A stretch of DNA of 64,000 nt from Capniomyces stellatus. Lineage: Eukaryota > Kickxellomycota > Harpellomycetes > Harpellales > Legeriomycetaceae. Under the pieces are notes generated by a model, which saw only the letters and a list, made by a program, of their open reading frames with translations, made no database searches and was not told the DNA's origin. The position numbers and the translations under genes were made by a program. The stretch lies in NCBI GenBank assembly GCA_001661515.1, contig LUVW01000027.1, positions 1-64,000 on the forward strand, read 5' to 3'. Positions 21,911-34,100 of the stretch are shown here, piece after piece (within the stretch, counting starts at the first letter, position 1; the number at the start of each line of letters is the position of its first letter).

Positions 21911-22977
21911 GCCTACATAAAAACCACTCTCAAACGTCTTCCGAGGGTTTATCTAGTTGTATTACGATATTAGGCTGGTCTTTTTCCTGAACTCTCTGCC
22001 TTTATTCGAGATAACAAAATCACTCGCCCTCATTAAAAAGTTAAACAAGCGCAACACCACGTACTTACACAATTTAGTTGGATTAACGTGATTCAAATCT
22101 TACAACACTTTTTTCACACCGCTTTTTCTACACCACTTTTTAACATTTGGAAAAAAAATTATATTATACAACACGCTTGGTTTTTAAAAACAAACAATCG
22201 AGATTAAGTCTCAGTTTCTGAATTTGGCAAAACATATTGGATGATTTTTGTTGGGTACTTTACCATGATTCTAGTGAATCACTTGACTATTACCTAGTGC
22301 ACTTTTAACAGTATTGTTTGTCTTGATGAATCATTTAGATAAAATTGTTATCAAGATTGCTGTTAAAATACTAAATCCCTCTTTAACATTTTCTTTTTAT
22401 TGACTTTAACAAATCTTTGAACAGAGCAGAACTTGTTATAACTTTTTTTTCACATAGAATCCAGCGATTTGTTAACTCTACTTTGAATCCGGCCTTTGTA
22501 TGACTAGTAAATTGGTCAAGTTATCATCCAGACTAATTATTTTGTCTTTTTTTTATTGAAAACAGACCAACTAATTTGATCTTGAGAAGTTTAGGCTTCA
22601 AAACATCAAGGCCTATTTAACCAGGAACATTGATATTTTATTTGTACGCATTTGCTCTTTCACGTCAATTTGTGAAACCAAGTGCTACGAGTAAATTCAC
22701 AATTTCCATCTTGAAATTAACAAAAATAGTCCAAAAACTCGCTAGTTTGGACTATTCTTACGTTGTTAAAACAAAAAATAAATATTAAAAAGTCTCGTTA
22801 AAAATAAAAGTAAACAGCTAAAAAAAACAATAAAAAAAAACAAAAACAAATGCAAAAGTAAAAGTAAAATCAAAAAAGTATAAGTAGCAGGCTTGAAGGC
22901 TGTTGAAAGTAAAATAATAAATATCAAGGGACTCGTACTTGAATAATAAAATCATTATTCGAAACAACAGTGCAAAT
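21078..22977. other. 1.9 kb AT-rich spacer
   Basis: Divergent intergenic region between the secreted Cys-rich gene (-) and the flavin-binding gene (+). It includes a CT microsatellite (21879-21906). Just before the plus-strand start lies an A-rich leader with aaaagtaaaagtaaaa (about 22853-22870). No gene seen. Confidence 0.6.
21879..21906. repeat. (CT)14 microsatellite
   Basis: Perfect CT dinucleotide run preceded by ctttctttct. Confidence 0.9.
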
Positions 22978-23804
22978 ATGGCAGACTTCACACCAACCAA
23001 CTCCAAGGATATAAACTTTGTCAAACGACTTAGGGATAGAGCCTCATACGATTCAGAATCGCTGTTCAAGGTGCTTGACGAGGCAAAGATTTCGCATGTC
23101 GGATTCCATAATGCCTCTAATTTGCCAGAGGCTGATAATGAGGAACCTTGGCCTTTTGTGATTCCCATGATTTATGGTAGAATCGACGACACAATATACT
23201 TGCACGGCTATGTCAGTGGACGTATCCTTAAAGCACTAGCAAAGACGCCAGGACCTAAAGGTATTGGACAAAATAAACCAAAGTAGCTATAATTGATGGT
23301 TTAAACCAATGAAATCAATATCTATTCATATAACTAAACATGTACCCATTTCCGCATATAACTCTAGTATGCATAACCGTGACCATTCTTGACGGTCTGG
23401 TTCTTGCAATGTCTTCGTTCAATTGCTCCAATAACTATCGCTCGGCTTGTGTTTTTGGCCATGCAAGAACAGTGGATGATCCTGAGGAGAAGTTGGCAGC
23501 TCTTTCAGCTATAACAAACCACCAACTTAAAGGAGGAGACAAATGGGGAGACAGCAGACCAGCAAAGAAAATCGAGCTCCAAACCACCAAAGTGATTGCA
23601 GTTAAAATCGAAACGGCATCCGTCAAACAAAGGACGGGAGGTGCTCACGATGAAAAGGACGAGGAGGAGGACGCCTCACTAACCTCCTCCCATTGGTCTG
23701 GCGTCATTCCGATCAGAACGGTATATGGCGAACCTGAGAGCTCAAGTTACAACAAGGCCAGTATCCCTGAATACATTACCAAGTTTGTCAGCCAGAATAA
23801 ATAG
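22978..23804 (+). CDS. pyridoxamine-phosphate-oxidase-like flavin-nucleotide-binding protein
   Basis: Two exons, 22978-23260 and 23368-23804, around a 107-bp intron (GTATTG...TCTAG), give 239 residues. The N-terminal half has the family pattern VKRLRDRASYDSESLFKVLD, PWPFVIPMIYGRIDDTIYLH and GRILKAL. The second exon continues with VCITVTILDGLVLAMSSF and NYRSACVFGHARTV, then the ISANITNHQL-type helix region and a conserved end WSGVIPI. This is the FMN-binding split-barrel family (PNPOx-related, often called flavin-nucleotide-binding or NimA-like), present in many fungi and bacteria. The substrate is not established; roles in redox or detoxification are only suggested. Internal stops in the intron and the phase-1 join (AAAG/TATGC) support the model. 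An acidic insert (KDEEEDAS) sits near residue 195. BCS1 follows on the same strand 690 bp downstream. Confidence 0.85.
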
Positions 23805-24492
23805 ATGGACCTGTGTATTTGAAAGCGTTTAAACTGAGCATCGACCAGTATGTGTACCAAATTAGCCATGGCTGGGGCTAGCTAGGGTTATAATGTAGCA
23901 GTATATAACCAAGTCCGGGATTCGTGGTTGTTGTAGAATTTGAGTTTGTTTACATATAAACTAACATTACTTGCTCTCAACAATTGTGTTTTCCAAGTGG
24001 CTTTGGTCTCGATTTGTCGATCATACACTACGTTTCAAAGGCTTATTTTTGTTCTGGTTTATGGCAACTAATTTTTTTTTGTTTTATCTGGTTTGAAATT
24101 TTGTTAAATAAACAACGATGACTGTTTGGGCTTTAGTTTGCAGCATTGAGATGCACTTTTATTCAAGTGGATAAATTTACAAAACTTAGTTCCATTCAAT
24201 TATAAATTTGGATTTAGGACGTATCAGTATCGACTTGATTTGATATCGATCAAACTTTTGGTTATTTTTATTGAAATTCGATCAAATCTTTGGTTTTTTT
24301 TTCTAAAAAAAAAAGGTCTAGTCAATGTCTTTTAATCAAAGAAAATATAAATTCTGAAAAAATAAATAACATTAATTGAATAAATAAAACAAAACAGAAT
24401 ATAACGCAAGAATATCTGGGATTGAGCGCAAGAGTATTTGGAAATAGATAAAACTAGTTGGAATTAAACAAAAAAAAAACACCTGAAATTAA
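23805..24492. other. spacer upstream of BCS1
   Basis: About 690 bp of AT-rich sequence with A-rich stretches close to the BCS1 start. No other feature seen. Confidence 0.6.
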
Positions 24493-26135
24493 ATGGATTC
24501 CAACCTTGCATTATCAGGAGCGTCGGGGTTTTTAGGCAATAATCCGTATTTTTCGGCAGGATTTGGGCTGCTTGGAGTTGGTGCTGGACTGGCTTTGTTG
24601 AGACAAGGATCACGTAAAGCAGCAGCCCTGGTTAGGCGGCAGCTGCTGGTAACACTAGAGATTCCTAGTAAAGATAAAAGCTACGAATGGATGTTGCAAT
24701 GGCTGAGCGAAACGACACAAAGAAACAGCTCTCAAGGGCTAAGAAAGAAAGGGTTCTTTGAAAGAAGAATGGAAATGGCAGCAAATCCGCGTCAACTTGC
24801 TGTGCAGACAGAATTCAAGATGCATGATAATGGCAACGTGAGTGCGGATTTTAGTTTTGTGCCAGGGCCAGGGAAACATATTTTCAAGTACGATGGAAGA
24901 TGGATCCAGGTAAAAAAATAACAAAAAAAAAAAAATGAAAAAAGGTAAGCTGTTGGCCCAGAGGGAGTTGGACTAACCGTGGCTACGGGACGCTGTTTTA
25001 GGTTGATAGGGTTAGGGAGACAAAGATGCTTGATTTAACTAATGGCGCACCCTGGGAAACGATTACATTGACAACACTAAATCGGGATAGGGGTATATTC
25101 CAGAGAATACTGTTCGAGGCCCAAAGACGGGCAATTGATCAGCAAGAAGGAAAGACAGTGCTATTCAATAGTGTTGGGCCAGAATGGCGGCCATTTGGTC
25201 CACCCAGGAAAAAGAGGCTGTTGAACAGTGTTATTCTTGACGATGGAATTGCCGAGGAAATAGTTAAAGACGTTAAAGACTTTATTGGGAACGGGGAGTG
25301 GTACGACCAAAGAGGTATGTGATTTTGACAGCATTTTCTTGCTGTTTTGCATTAAATTTTATTAGCAACGAACAGTTAAATTAAAAAACCACCTGCATGT
25401 TGATTATAAGAAAAGGCACAGAGTAAAATAGTATGAATCAATTACTTAACTGTCAACGGGATGGCGTTATAAACAAAAATTAAATACAATGTTACGAATG
25501 TACTAATCAATAAAACAGGAATTCCTTATCGACGCGGCTACCTATTATATGGACCACCAGGGACGGGAAAGACCAGTTTCATCCAAGCATTGGCGGGCGA
25601 ACTAGGATACAACATATGTATTCTGAATTTGAACGAGAGAGGCCATACAGACGACAGACTCAACCACTTGCTCACGGTTGCGCCAGAACGAAGTATTATT
25701 TTGCTAGAGGATATAGATGCGGCGTTTGCTAAGATGAGATCTTCTGCAAAGGAAACGGTGCAGCAGAGCTTCCAGCACTCGATGATAACGTTTAGCGGGC
25801 TGTTGAACGCTTTAGACGGGGTTTCATCAAGCGAGGAGAGAATTGTGTTTATGACAACCAACCATGTTGATAGGCTGGACGATGCATTGATAAGGCCTGG
25901 TCGTGTTGACTACAAGGCGTATTTGGGCGACTCCTCACACTCGCAAATAACAAGAATGTTTTCACGGTTTTATCCAGAGTCCAAGGATATGGCTACAAAT
26001 TTTGCAACAAGACTGGATGCGTATAGTGTGAGTCCTGCTCAGCTACAAGGCCACTTTGTCAGCTATAAAAACGATGCAAAGCTGGCGCTTGAAAACATCA
26101 ACTTGCTGTTTAAAAAAACAAAACAAATAGAATAG
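24493..26135 (+). CDS. BCS1: BCS1, mitochondrial AAA chaperone for complex III
   Basis: Three exons (24493-24909, 25002-25314, 25519-26135) give 448 residues, the usual size. The introns (92 and 204 bp) are GT-AG, and the first carries an actaac branch point. The N-terminus has one hydrophobic segment (about residues 15-36) and no obvious cleavable presequence, as in yeast Bcs1. The BCS1-specific domain follows, including [11 protein letters not shown]. The AAA module shows Walker A (GPPGTGKTS, about 258), Walker B ([11 protein letters not shown]), sensor 1 ([21 protein letters not shown] with the Arg finger) and a C-terminal helical lid. BCS1 moves the folded Rieske protein Rip1 across the inner membrane in the last step of bc1 assembly. 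The reading frame is intact and all key residues are present. Confidence 0.95.
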
Positions 26136-26359
26136 TGCTGCTTATAGCCAACATTTTTAGCCGGCTACTAATGCACGTAAATGTGTGTGTGTGTGTCGTT
26201 TATTACGATGTTTATATGATATTTTATATACCATAATAGAATAAATTCCAATAAAAAATTGCCCACTAAATTGAGAGTAAAAAAATCTTTAAATTGTCGG
26301 CCAATTACAACAATAAAACATGTTGCTAAACAGAATACAGAATAGAAAATGCACAGAAA

Positions 26360-28386
26360 TCACAGCTTTGGCGTATTAACATCAGCTAAGAATAGCTTGT
26401 ACAACGACGGGCCTAAATATCTTAGGATATCAGATGTTTGCGTTGACAATCCGCAATCCTCAAATGCCAGCCTAGAAGCCTGTCTCGTTGTCTTACAACC
26501 TGCATACGCTGCAAGCAGAGTAGTTTGACTGGATGGCAGGCTTTTATCATGCCTAAAACACAATTCAATCATCACTTTAAGGCAAAGCACTGACTTTAGG
26601 TAAAATAAAAGTGAAAGCATATTAATCGCTCTGCTAAACATCAAGGTATTTTGTTTATGTTTTAGATTAAATGTCTTACACCCATCTATCTTGGCGGTAA
26701 CACACACTCCAACCCAAAAACGTCGCGATTGACCCACTGAGTACGTCGCCTTGCCCACCACACCGTTTTTTACCACCAGCTTCATCACAATAAACGGCTA
26801 TTATTCACTCATAAATTGAATGCTAATTGTCAAATTCTGTTTGATATTTTTGTGGCATGATGCACTTAATGTGGCTTGAGTTTGGTTGGTCCCTTACTTG
26901 TTGTTCCGTTTGAAATTATGTCTCGGTCTCCCTTGAGCACTACTGTAACGCCGCCAAGGATATATGCAGCCTGGGCTACACAGCTTTCCTTGTTTTCGTC
27001 TGTATATTTGATATTCTAAGCACAAATTGGTGTTAATTAGCCATATTGCAGATGTTAGCCAAAAAAAAAAAAAAAACGAGCAATTATGGCTTTTAAAGCG
27101 GGCGTGGTAGTTTGGGCTACTCCTCGGCCTGAAAGTTACTATACTATTTGATTTAAATATTAATGGCAGTGATTTAAAATACCAGTGAACTGCATAGTCG
27201 TTTGAATTCGTTGAGATTGGGTGTTAAAACAGCACCAGAATGGCCGCGTACTATTTCCGGATTCCTAGAAACTATAGCCAGTGAATCCTAGGACATGCAA
27301 ACGATCCAAAGACATGATTAGTATTGGGAATGATATAGTGTCAGTACCAAAATATACAGATACTAGATTTACATGTATGTGCTCTGGCTTACAGCATCCA
27401 AAACAACGGGTGTTTTTTTGATTTTTGTTTCTGAAATAACTATCTCGATAATGTCCTGGATACTTCTGTCGTGGCCAAGTCCGGACCCAATGGAATATGC
27501 ATGCAGCTTCTCAGCACTTGATTCTATTTTGTTGAAAATTTGCTCCAATGATAAGCCATCTTTAACCAAGTTTTCAACAGATCGCAGGTACGGGTGCACG
27601 ATCAGGTCGGGTGAGTAGCTTTTTATCACAACTGCTGCATCCTTTTCGCAAAACACATGCGACAGATCAGCCCCCTATTGTGACAGTTAAAGTGTTGTTT
27701 GTTCAGTTTCCAAACTTTGACTAATAGATAATAAACCACATTCAGTTATACTTGAAAAAGTGCAGAGTTGGATTTATGTGTATCAATTGCCAGCTTACCA
27801 GTTTCAAGGCAGATATAGCAGCAAAGTACGGGGCGCCAGTGTATCTAGCACCAAGAAACAGCAAACAACATAATTAGTTTGGCTGAAGGAAAAAAAAACG
27901 GCCCAATGAATCAAAGAAATAAAATGAAATAAACCAAAGACTGCTAGTGAACATACAGCTCTACTTACTCTTCACAGCCACCAAAAACACCGATCCTCCC
28001 TGCCAACGTATATAATAATTAAACAAAGCACACAAAATTTTAATACTACAGTCCAAGACCAATTAAAACAAGATATTTGGACCAGTCAAAGCGCGGAACT
28101 GAGACGATAAACAATAACAATGGAGCATAATGAAGGATAAAATGATCTTGCCGCAATCGCCTTTGTGCATTTCAAAGTTTAGAATGGGAATGAGCTTCTT
28201 GCACGCCTCCTCCAATTGTTTCTTTGTTATGGGCGCGGTTATACTTTCCATTTTGGTACTATAGGGTCTTGATGTTGTGGTTTTCAAACTAAATCCGAGT
28301 ATGGTACTGGGCTTAAAGTTATGCTTTGTGCTTATAAAGTTAATGTTGGGTTTTGTGGTTTTAATAAAACTTGATAAAAGCTTCAT
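26360..28386 (-). CDS. ATP/ADP-dependent NAD(P)H-hydrate dehydratase
   Basis: Eight exons: 28386-28152, 28001-27971, 27844-27799, 27674-27393, 27287-27183, 27015-26898, 26797-26680, 26552-26360; 375 residues. Joins are in phase and rebuild the family chain: [67 protein letters not shown] and [18 protein letters not shown], which contains the catalytic Asp. The C-terminus has [13 protein letters not shown]. The enzyme repairs hydrated NAD(P)H (NADHX) together with the NAXE epimerase. Intron 1 must be GC-AG (TGCG/GCAAGA...GGCAG/G); the other six are GT-AG, 100-167 bp. The first 45 residues ([21 protein letters not shown]) look like a mitochondrial presequence. Met46 (ATG at 28251) starts the conserved body and could give a cytosolic form. 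The gene converges on BCS1, 224 bp away. Confidence 0.93.
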
Positions 28387-29106
28387 TGAAATTGGGGGAC
28401 AGCTTTAGAAAGCAAAATGTTGAAAAAATAATAAAGAAATGAAAAGGAACAAAGTGAGAGAAAAATAAAACATATTAATTGAACAGAGTGAAAAGCAAAT
28501 CGAGAGTAGGGACATAAAGGTTGGGATAGAGTCAAAATGAAACTCAGAGCTAGAGACATTGGCCAATTATCTCGTTTAGTTTCAGTGCATTTGTGCTGCA
28601 GGTCGGATTGGCTTTTTTTTTTCTATCTTTTACAAAACGCAAAGTAAATGATTGATATTTTTGGATCTGTTCGATTAGACCTGGCGAATAATAAAAGAAC
28701 AATAAAATCAAGAAATTCAGTTCAGCGGGTTTAATTGGGTATGGGGGTGGTAAGGACTTTAGGATAACTTTAGTTTTGAGATGAATAAATAGTAAATGGA
28801 AATCGCAATCCAAACTGATGAAACGAAAAGAAAAACACAACAGCATGAGCAAATAAATAAAAGAGTTGGATTTTTTTGCATTTCGACTAGCAAGTAATAA
28901 ATTGAAATAAGGTACTGTGACTCGAAAAAGAGAGTAATCCAGTTTGGAACTACTATAAAAACAATCGAGATAGCTTTGTTACTCTAATAGCGACCAAAAG
29001 AATCAATTAAACAAGAAAAGAAAAGAAAAAGCAGCCTAAATAAAATAGGACAATTTTTATAAAAAAAAAGAAAGTAGAAAAGAAAACTAGTAGACAGAAA
29101 AGAGAA
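28387..29106. other. divergent promoter region, NAD(P)HX dehydratase / ALDH
   Basis: About 720 bp between two divergently transcribed genes. The half before the aldehyde dehydrogenase start is purine-rich (aaagaaaagaaaaagcag and similar, about 28990-29106). A 100-codon minus-strand frame at 28550-28852 has no recognisable content and is not called. Confidence 0.6.
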
Positions 29107-30954
29107 ATGGGACTGATTACAGGGACATCAAACATGCTTTTAGCGGGGTTCCCAAGAATATGGGAATTGTTCAAGGCAGCATACCAAGCAACGCCAGCTC
29201 TGCTGACGCTATTTGTGCTCGGATATGGGGGCTACTATGTGCTTTTGGGCGAAAGGTGGAGTGAGGAGCGAGTTTACAAGGTGGCAAAGATTACGGTGGA
29301 GGCACCAAAGGAGAGTGATCCAAAGTGGGAGACCAAAGAGTATGTTGATGATGGGACGATTAGGGATGTGAAGGATGCAGAAAACATCCGGTGTTTTGAT
29401 CCAGCAACGGGAAAGGTGCTGGGGGTGGTGAAAGCGACAAGTGTTGAGGAGGTGAACAAGGCGGTTGCTAGGGCAAAGATAGCGCAAGAGGAATGGGCAG
29501 CAACAACGTTTGCGCAGAGGAGACAGGTGTTGAGGACGATTTGTGAGTTTGTGTTGGAGAACCAAGAGGAGATTTGCAGGGTTGCTTGCAGGGATTCGGG
29601 AAAGACGATGGTGGATGCGATGCTTGGGGAGGTGCTAACAACGCTTGCAAAGCTGAGATGGACAATAGCGAATGGGGAGAGGGTGTTGAAGGAGTCAAAG
29701 AGAGATTCAGGGTTTTTGATGGCGTACAAGAGGGCGCTGGTGATATACCAGGCAAAGGGGGTGGTTGGAGCGATAGTGAGCTGGAACTACCCGTTCCATA
29801 ACAGTATTGGGCCGGTGATATCGGCGTTGTTTGCAGGAAACGGGATAGTGGTGAAGACGAGTGAGCATACGGCGTGGAGCAACAGGTACTTTGAAAGAAT
29901 GATTAGAGCGGGGTTGGAGGCGCATGGGCACAGCGGGGAGCTTGTGCAGTTTGTGACAGGGTTTGCGGAGGTTGGGCAGGCGTTGATAGATTGTCCGTTG
30001 GTATCGCACATAACGTTTATTGGGTCAGCGACGGTGGGGAAGATGGTGATGAAGCAGGCATCAAAGAACCTGACGCCGGTGACACTTGAGCTGGGGGGGA
30101 AAGACTGTGCGATAATAATGAAGGATGCGAATCTGAAGCAGGTGTACTCGGTGATAATGAGGGGAACATTCCAAAACTCTGGGCAAAACTGTATTGGGAT
30201 AGAAAGGGTTCTGGTGCATAATGAGATATACGACGATTTTGTGGCAGAGATGGCAAGGAGAATCAAGGAGCTGAGGCTGGGCTCGAGCCTGGAAATGGGG
30301 GACGGGGTGGACTGCGGGGCGATGGTGATGGGAGGAAGCTTTAGCGAGTACGAAAGACTGATTAAGGAGGCGGTGAGCAAAGGGGCGAGAGTGGTTGTTG
30401 GGGGCAAGCCATATAAGCATGCAAAGTATGCAAAGGGACAGTACTTTGAGCCAACGTTGCTGGTAGATGTGACGGCGGACATGGAGATAACGAAAAAGGA
30501 GATATTTGGGCCAATAATGACGGTGATGAAGGTCACATCGGCAGCAGACGCGATCAGGGTGGCAAACTCGTCACCGTTTGGGCTGGGGGCGTCGGTGTTT
30601 ACAGACAACAAGAACGAGGGACGACAGATTGCAATGAGCTTGAGGTGTGGAATGGTGAATCTGAACGATTTTGCGGTAAATTACCTGTGCCAGTCGCTGC
30701 CGTTTGGAGGCGTGGGGGTCAGTGGGTTTGGGCGGTTTGCTGGGGAGGAAGGGTTGCGGGCAATGTGTAACGAAAAGTCGTACACTGAAGACCTGATTAA
30801 AGATATCCGCACCATGATTCCGCCTGCAGTTGACTACCCAATCAAGGACTCAAAGAAGGCGTTTGGGTTTACACAGAGCATTAATGGTATTGGATTCAGC
30901 TCAGGACTGATGGGGTCGGTCAAATCGATTATGGACTTGGCTAAAAACTCTTGA
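29107..30954 (+). CDS. membrane-anchored aldehyde dehydrogenase, MSC7-like
   Basis: Single exon, 615 residues. A hydrophobic segment at about 30-50 (LLTLFVLGYGGYYVLLGER) anchors the N-terminus. The rest is a full ALDH fold. Landmarks are the ICEFVLENQEEI helix, GAIVSWNYPFHNSIGPVISA (cofactor site), FIGSATVGKMVM, catalytic Glu in LELGGKDC (about 327), catalytic Cys in NSGQNCIGIERV (about 362), EIFGPIMTVMK and LPFGGVGVSGFGRF. This layout matches the fungal Msc7/YHR039C group, endoplasmic-reticulum-associated aldehyde dehydrogenases. The substrate is likely a fatty or general aldehyde; specificity is not known. The third codon position is rich in G, unlike the more AT-rich neighbours, and the leader is purine-rich. 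Confidence 0.9.
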   Translation: MGLITGTSNMLLAGFPRIWELFKAAYQATPALLTLFVLGYGGYYVLLGERWSEERVYKVAKITVEAPKESDPKWETKEYVDDGTIRDVKDAENIRCFDPATGKVLGVVKATSVEEVNKAVARAKIAQEEWAATTFAQRRQVLRTICEFVLENQEEICRVACRDSGKTMVDAMLGEVLTTLAKLRWTIANGERVLKESKRDSGFLMAYKRALVIYQAKGVVGAIVSWNYPFHNSIGPVISALFAGNGIVVKTSEHTAWSNRYFERMIRAGLEAHGHSGELVQFVTGFAEVGQALIDCPLVSHITFIGSATVGKMVMKQASKNLTPVTLELGGKDCAIIMKDANLKQVYSVIMRGTFQNSGQNCIGIERVLVHNEIYDDFVAEMARRIKELRLGSSLEMGDGVDCGAMVMGGSFSEYERLIKEAVSKGARVVVGGKPYKHAKYAKGQYFEPTLLVDVTADMEITKKEIFGPIMTVMKVTSAADAIRVANSSPFGLGASVFTDNKNEGRQIAMSLRCGMVNLNDFAVNYLCQSLPFGGVGVSGFGRFAGEEGLRAMCNEKSYTEDLIKDIRTMIPPAVDYPIKDSKKAFGFTQSINGIGFSSGLMGSVKSIMDLAKNS

Positions 30955-30998
30955 AAAAGAAATATTCACACCTTGGTCATGATTATTTCCAGTTGATC

Positions 30999-31088
30999 AC
31001 TTTTACTTTTACTTTTACTTTCTTTTAAATTAAATAATTTTATTAATATAATATAATATAATATAATATAATATAATAAATAAATAAA
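30999..31088. repeat. (ACTTTT)n and (TATAA)n microsatellites between ALDH and SPT5
   Basis: A cacttttacttttactttt run (30999-31024) is followed by a TATAA pentamer array (about 31044-31080) that ends in aaat units. It lies in the 205-bp convergent gap where both genes must terminate. Confidence 0.85.
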
Positions 31089-31159
31089 AGTCAAGATGAT
31101 GAAAAGTAATAAGATAGAAAAAAGAAGGAAAAAAAGGAAAGAAAAAAAAAAATGAAAGA

Positions 31160-34100
31160 TCAAGACCAAGATCGATCATTAAGCCCAGACGATGGAGCAG
31201 CTGACCAACCAGAGTTACTAGAGTTGGTGTTAGTGGAGGAGCCCCAAGAAGCGGCACCAGGAGTTTCAGGGTATAAATCACCAGAAGCAGCAGGGGTGGG
31301 AACACCAGGAGTTTCAGGCAACAAAGAACGAGAGTTAGAGTTAGAGTTAGAGTTAGAATTGGAGTTGGAGTTGGAGTTGGAGTTGGAGTTGGAGTTGGAG
31401 TAAGGAGCAGAATCCCAAGAGGAAGAAGAAGAAGAATTTGTTGTAGTAGCAGCAGCACCCCAAGGATTGTCACTGGTTGTGATGGATGAGTTCCAGCCTG
31501 GCGATGACTGACTGTTGTTGTTGGAAGAGGCACTGGGAGTTGCGCCCCAAGAGTTAAAGGAGGAAGACATTGGGGTGGAGGTATTGGGAGTGTCTGGATA
31601 GGAAGACATGGGCGTATTAATATTTGAAGAGTAGGCATTTGAATTAGAGTTGGAGTTGGAGTTGGAGTTGGACTGGCCATAGCCTTGGGACCTGGGATTT
31701 CCGGATCCATAGCCCGAATTGGAAGAAGAGTTTGAGCCAAAGGAGTCTATAGGAACAGACCGGCCATCAGGCATCTTGATCTCAAGCTTGTCGCGCTCAA
31801 CGTTGACAATACGGGCAGACGTGTGTAGCTCAACCCTGACCATGGATGCTGTTGAGTCCTTAACCACACCCATGTACCCTTTAAATGAACCCCTTGTTAT
31901 AAGCACAATCTGGCCAATGACCTGGTCTCTTCCCCTGAACCCGCCCCGGGGACCCTGCCGACCGTTGGGGGGACCAGCCCTGTTGTTCTGGGGGTTTTTC
32001 CGGGCAGCAAAGGGCATCAGCGAGTCCCGCTTGGCAGCCGAGGAACTCAGGTTGCGCACCTTGGACACAAACACGCCGCCGTTCTCAGCAATGCTCAGGG
32101 ACTTTACAAAGGCCACAAAACGGTTGAGCTGGATTATGGTGCCACTCCTGCCTGTGCCCATGCCGTTGCCCTGAGTTTCGCGGACCATGTCGCCTACCTT
32201 TATTTCGTTTCCGGTTGAGTCGGTTGCTACGTTTAGGGCGGGTCGGCCTCTCATTGCTGACGCCTCATAGGGCTTAATTGTCAGCACCTCACCGTTCTGG
32301 TCCAGGACCCGGTACGAACCCCTTTCAGCCGCAAGGACTATTGCGACATTACGTCCTCCGTCGAGCATGACCATTTCGTTTTTGTCAAAAGCGCTGCTCT
32401 CATTGGCTGCCGACACGTCAGCGGACTGGCACAAGTCACGTGCAAAGACCTTTATCTCGGCCACGGAAATGTCGGACAAAAGTGTGACCACCAGTCCGTC
32501 AACAGCGACCACAAGGCCTGTAGCGCCGCTGTGTTTTCCACGCAGAACCTTGACGTGGTCCCCGGGCCTAAACAGTTTCCTTAGTTGTCTGGACCTGAAA
32601 CTCATGATTGTTGGGCCTCTTGAGGCAGAGTTGTTGTAGTTTCTGTTTGCTTTTTGGCCCGATAAATCAAGTCTGACTCTCAGAATTCCATCGTTGTCAA
32701 TTGCTGTAATTGACCCCAAAACCCCCACCAAGTCTCCCTCCACCACCTCCACCGTATCCCCAATTGCCAATCCCGAACTCTCCCCGCTGTCCTTGTCCTG
32801 TGAGTCTGCTGCCGATGCCGCCGAGGCTGCTGCTGCTGCTGCCTCTGCCAACGCCTCCGAGTCTCCCGCCGAAAACTGCGTGATTTCCTCCAGCGTTGCA
32901 TTTACGCCTTCCGTCTGCAAACTCACCATTTTAAACTCCTTTTCCAGGTACCCCTTATGGTACGTCTCCCCGCCCCACTGGAAAGTATCCCCTCCTCTTG
33001 GAATCACCTGTTTGTTCATATCAATTCTTTCTACCTCTCTTGGATCAAACAGTCTTTGTGTTGGTCTAGCCTGGTTGATTCCTCCCTTTTTTTTTCTCCC
33101 ATTTTCATCATACTATAATAATAATAAATTTTATTTTTTATTTTATTTTTTATTTATTTTTTATTTTATTTTTTATTTATTATTTATTATTTATTATTTA
33201 ATTATTATTTACTATTTATTTAATAGTCTATACTTACCTCTTCTTCATAATCTATTCTCGGTACTAGTTTCAGCTCAGCTGTGTCTGTAGTGTCAAATAT
33301 CCCCAAAACCTGTGCCAGATCTCCTGCATATTTTCCTCTTTTGACTCTGACCCAGGCCCCAGGCTGTAGCTGCTGCTCTTTTCTCTTCACCCTAACCACA
33401 TCCACCATTTGATCTATAGGAACAAGCATCAGCTTAGTGCCCAGAATTCCCGCTGTCCTCTCCAACGCCGCCTGCGCATCCCCCTGATTTGACGCCTCCA
33501 AGTAAACATACCCCGAAAGCCCATTTCGACAAAACGCCGAGTATATCTTTTGCTCCTGCCCGCTCTCCGCCTTCTCCACATACCTTCTCATCAGCTGGAA
33601 AACTACATCCCGCTCCTTACCCATCGAACACTTCACCATCCACAAATGCGGATCTTGAACCCCTGGCAACAAAAACCGTTTTGGCACGTGTTCCGACGTT
33701 GCTGCTGCTGTTCTTCTTCTAACTCCATAATTTCCGTATCGATCCTTCAATCGCGCCGCCAACTCATCCATATCCTCCTCCGGCTCATTCAACCGCTCTA
33801 TATACTTTCGATGCTGCGCCATCGACATCTTTTCTGCCTCTGCCAGCTCTGCCTCATCATCTGCTATGAAATCTCCCCCTAAATCTCCCTCTTCCTCCTC
33901 TTCATCATCTGTATCCACTGCCGCCTCAACATCCAAAAACATATTTCCTCCCACTCTACGTCTTCTCCTTTTCGGCTTTTGTCTATATTCCTCCTCTTCC
34001 TCCTCTTCTTCTTCTTCTTCTTCTTCTTCCTCCTCCTCCTCTTTTTCTTCTGAACCTCTTCCTCTTCTTTTCTTTCTGTCCCCCTCATCTTCCTCCTCTT

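Noticed and set aside
28550..28852. 100-codon minus-strand frame upstream of the NAD(P)HX dehydratase gene
   Set aside because: It has no domain, falls in a divergent promoter region and has chance-like composition.
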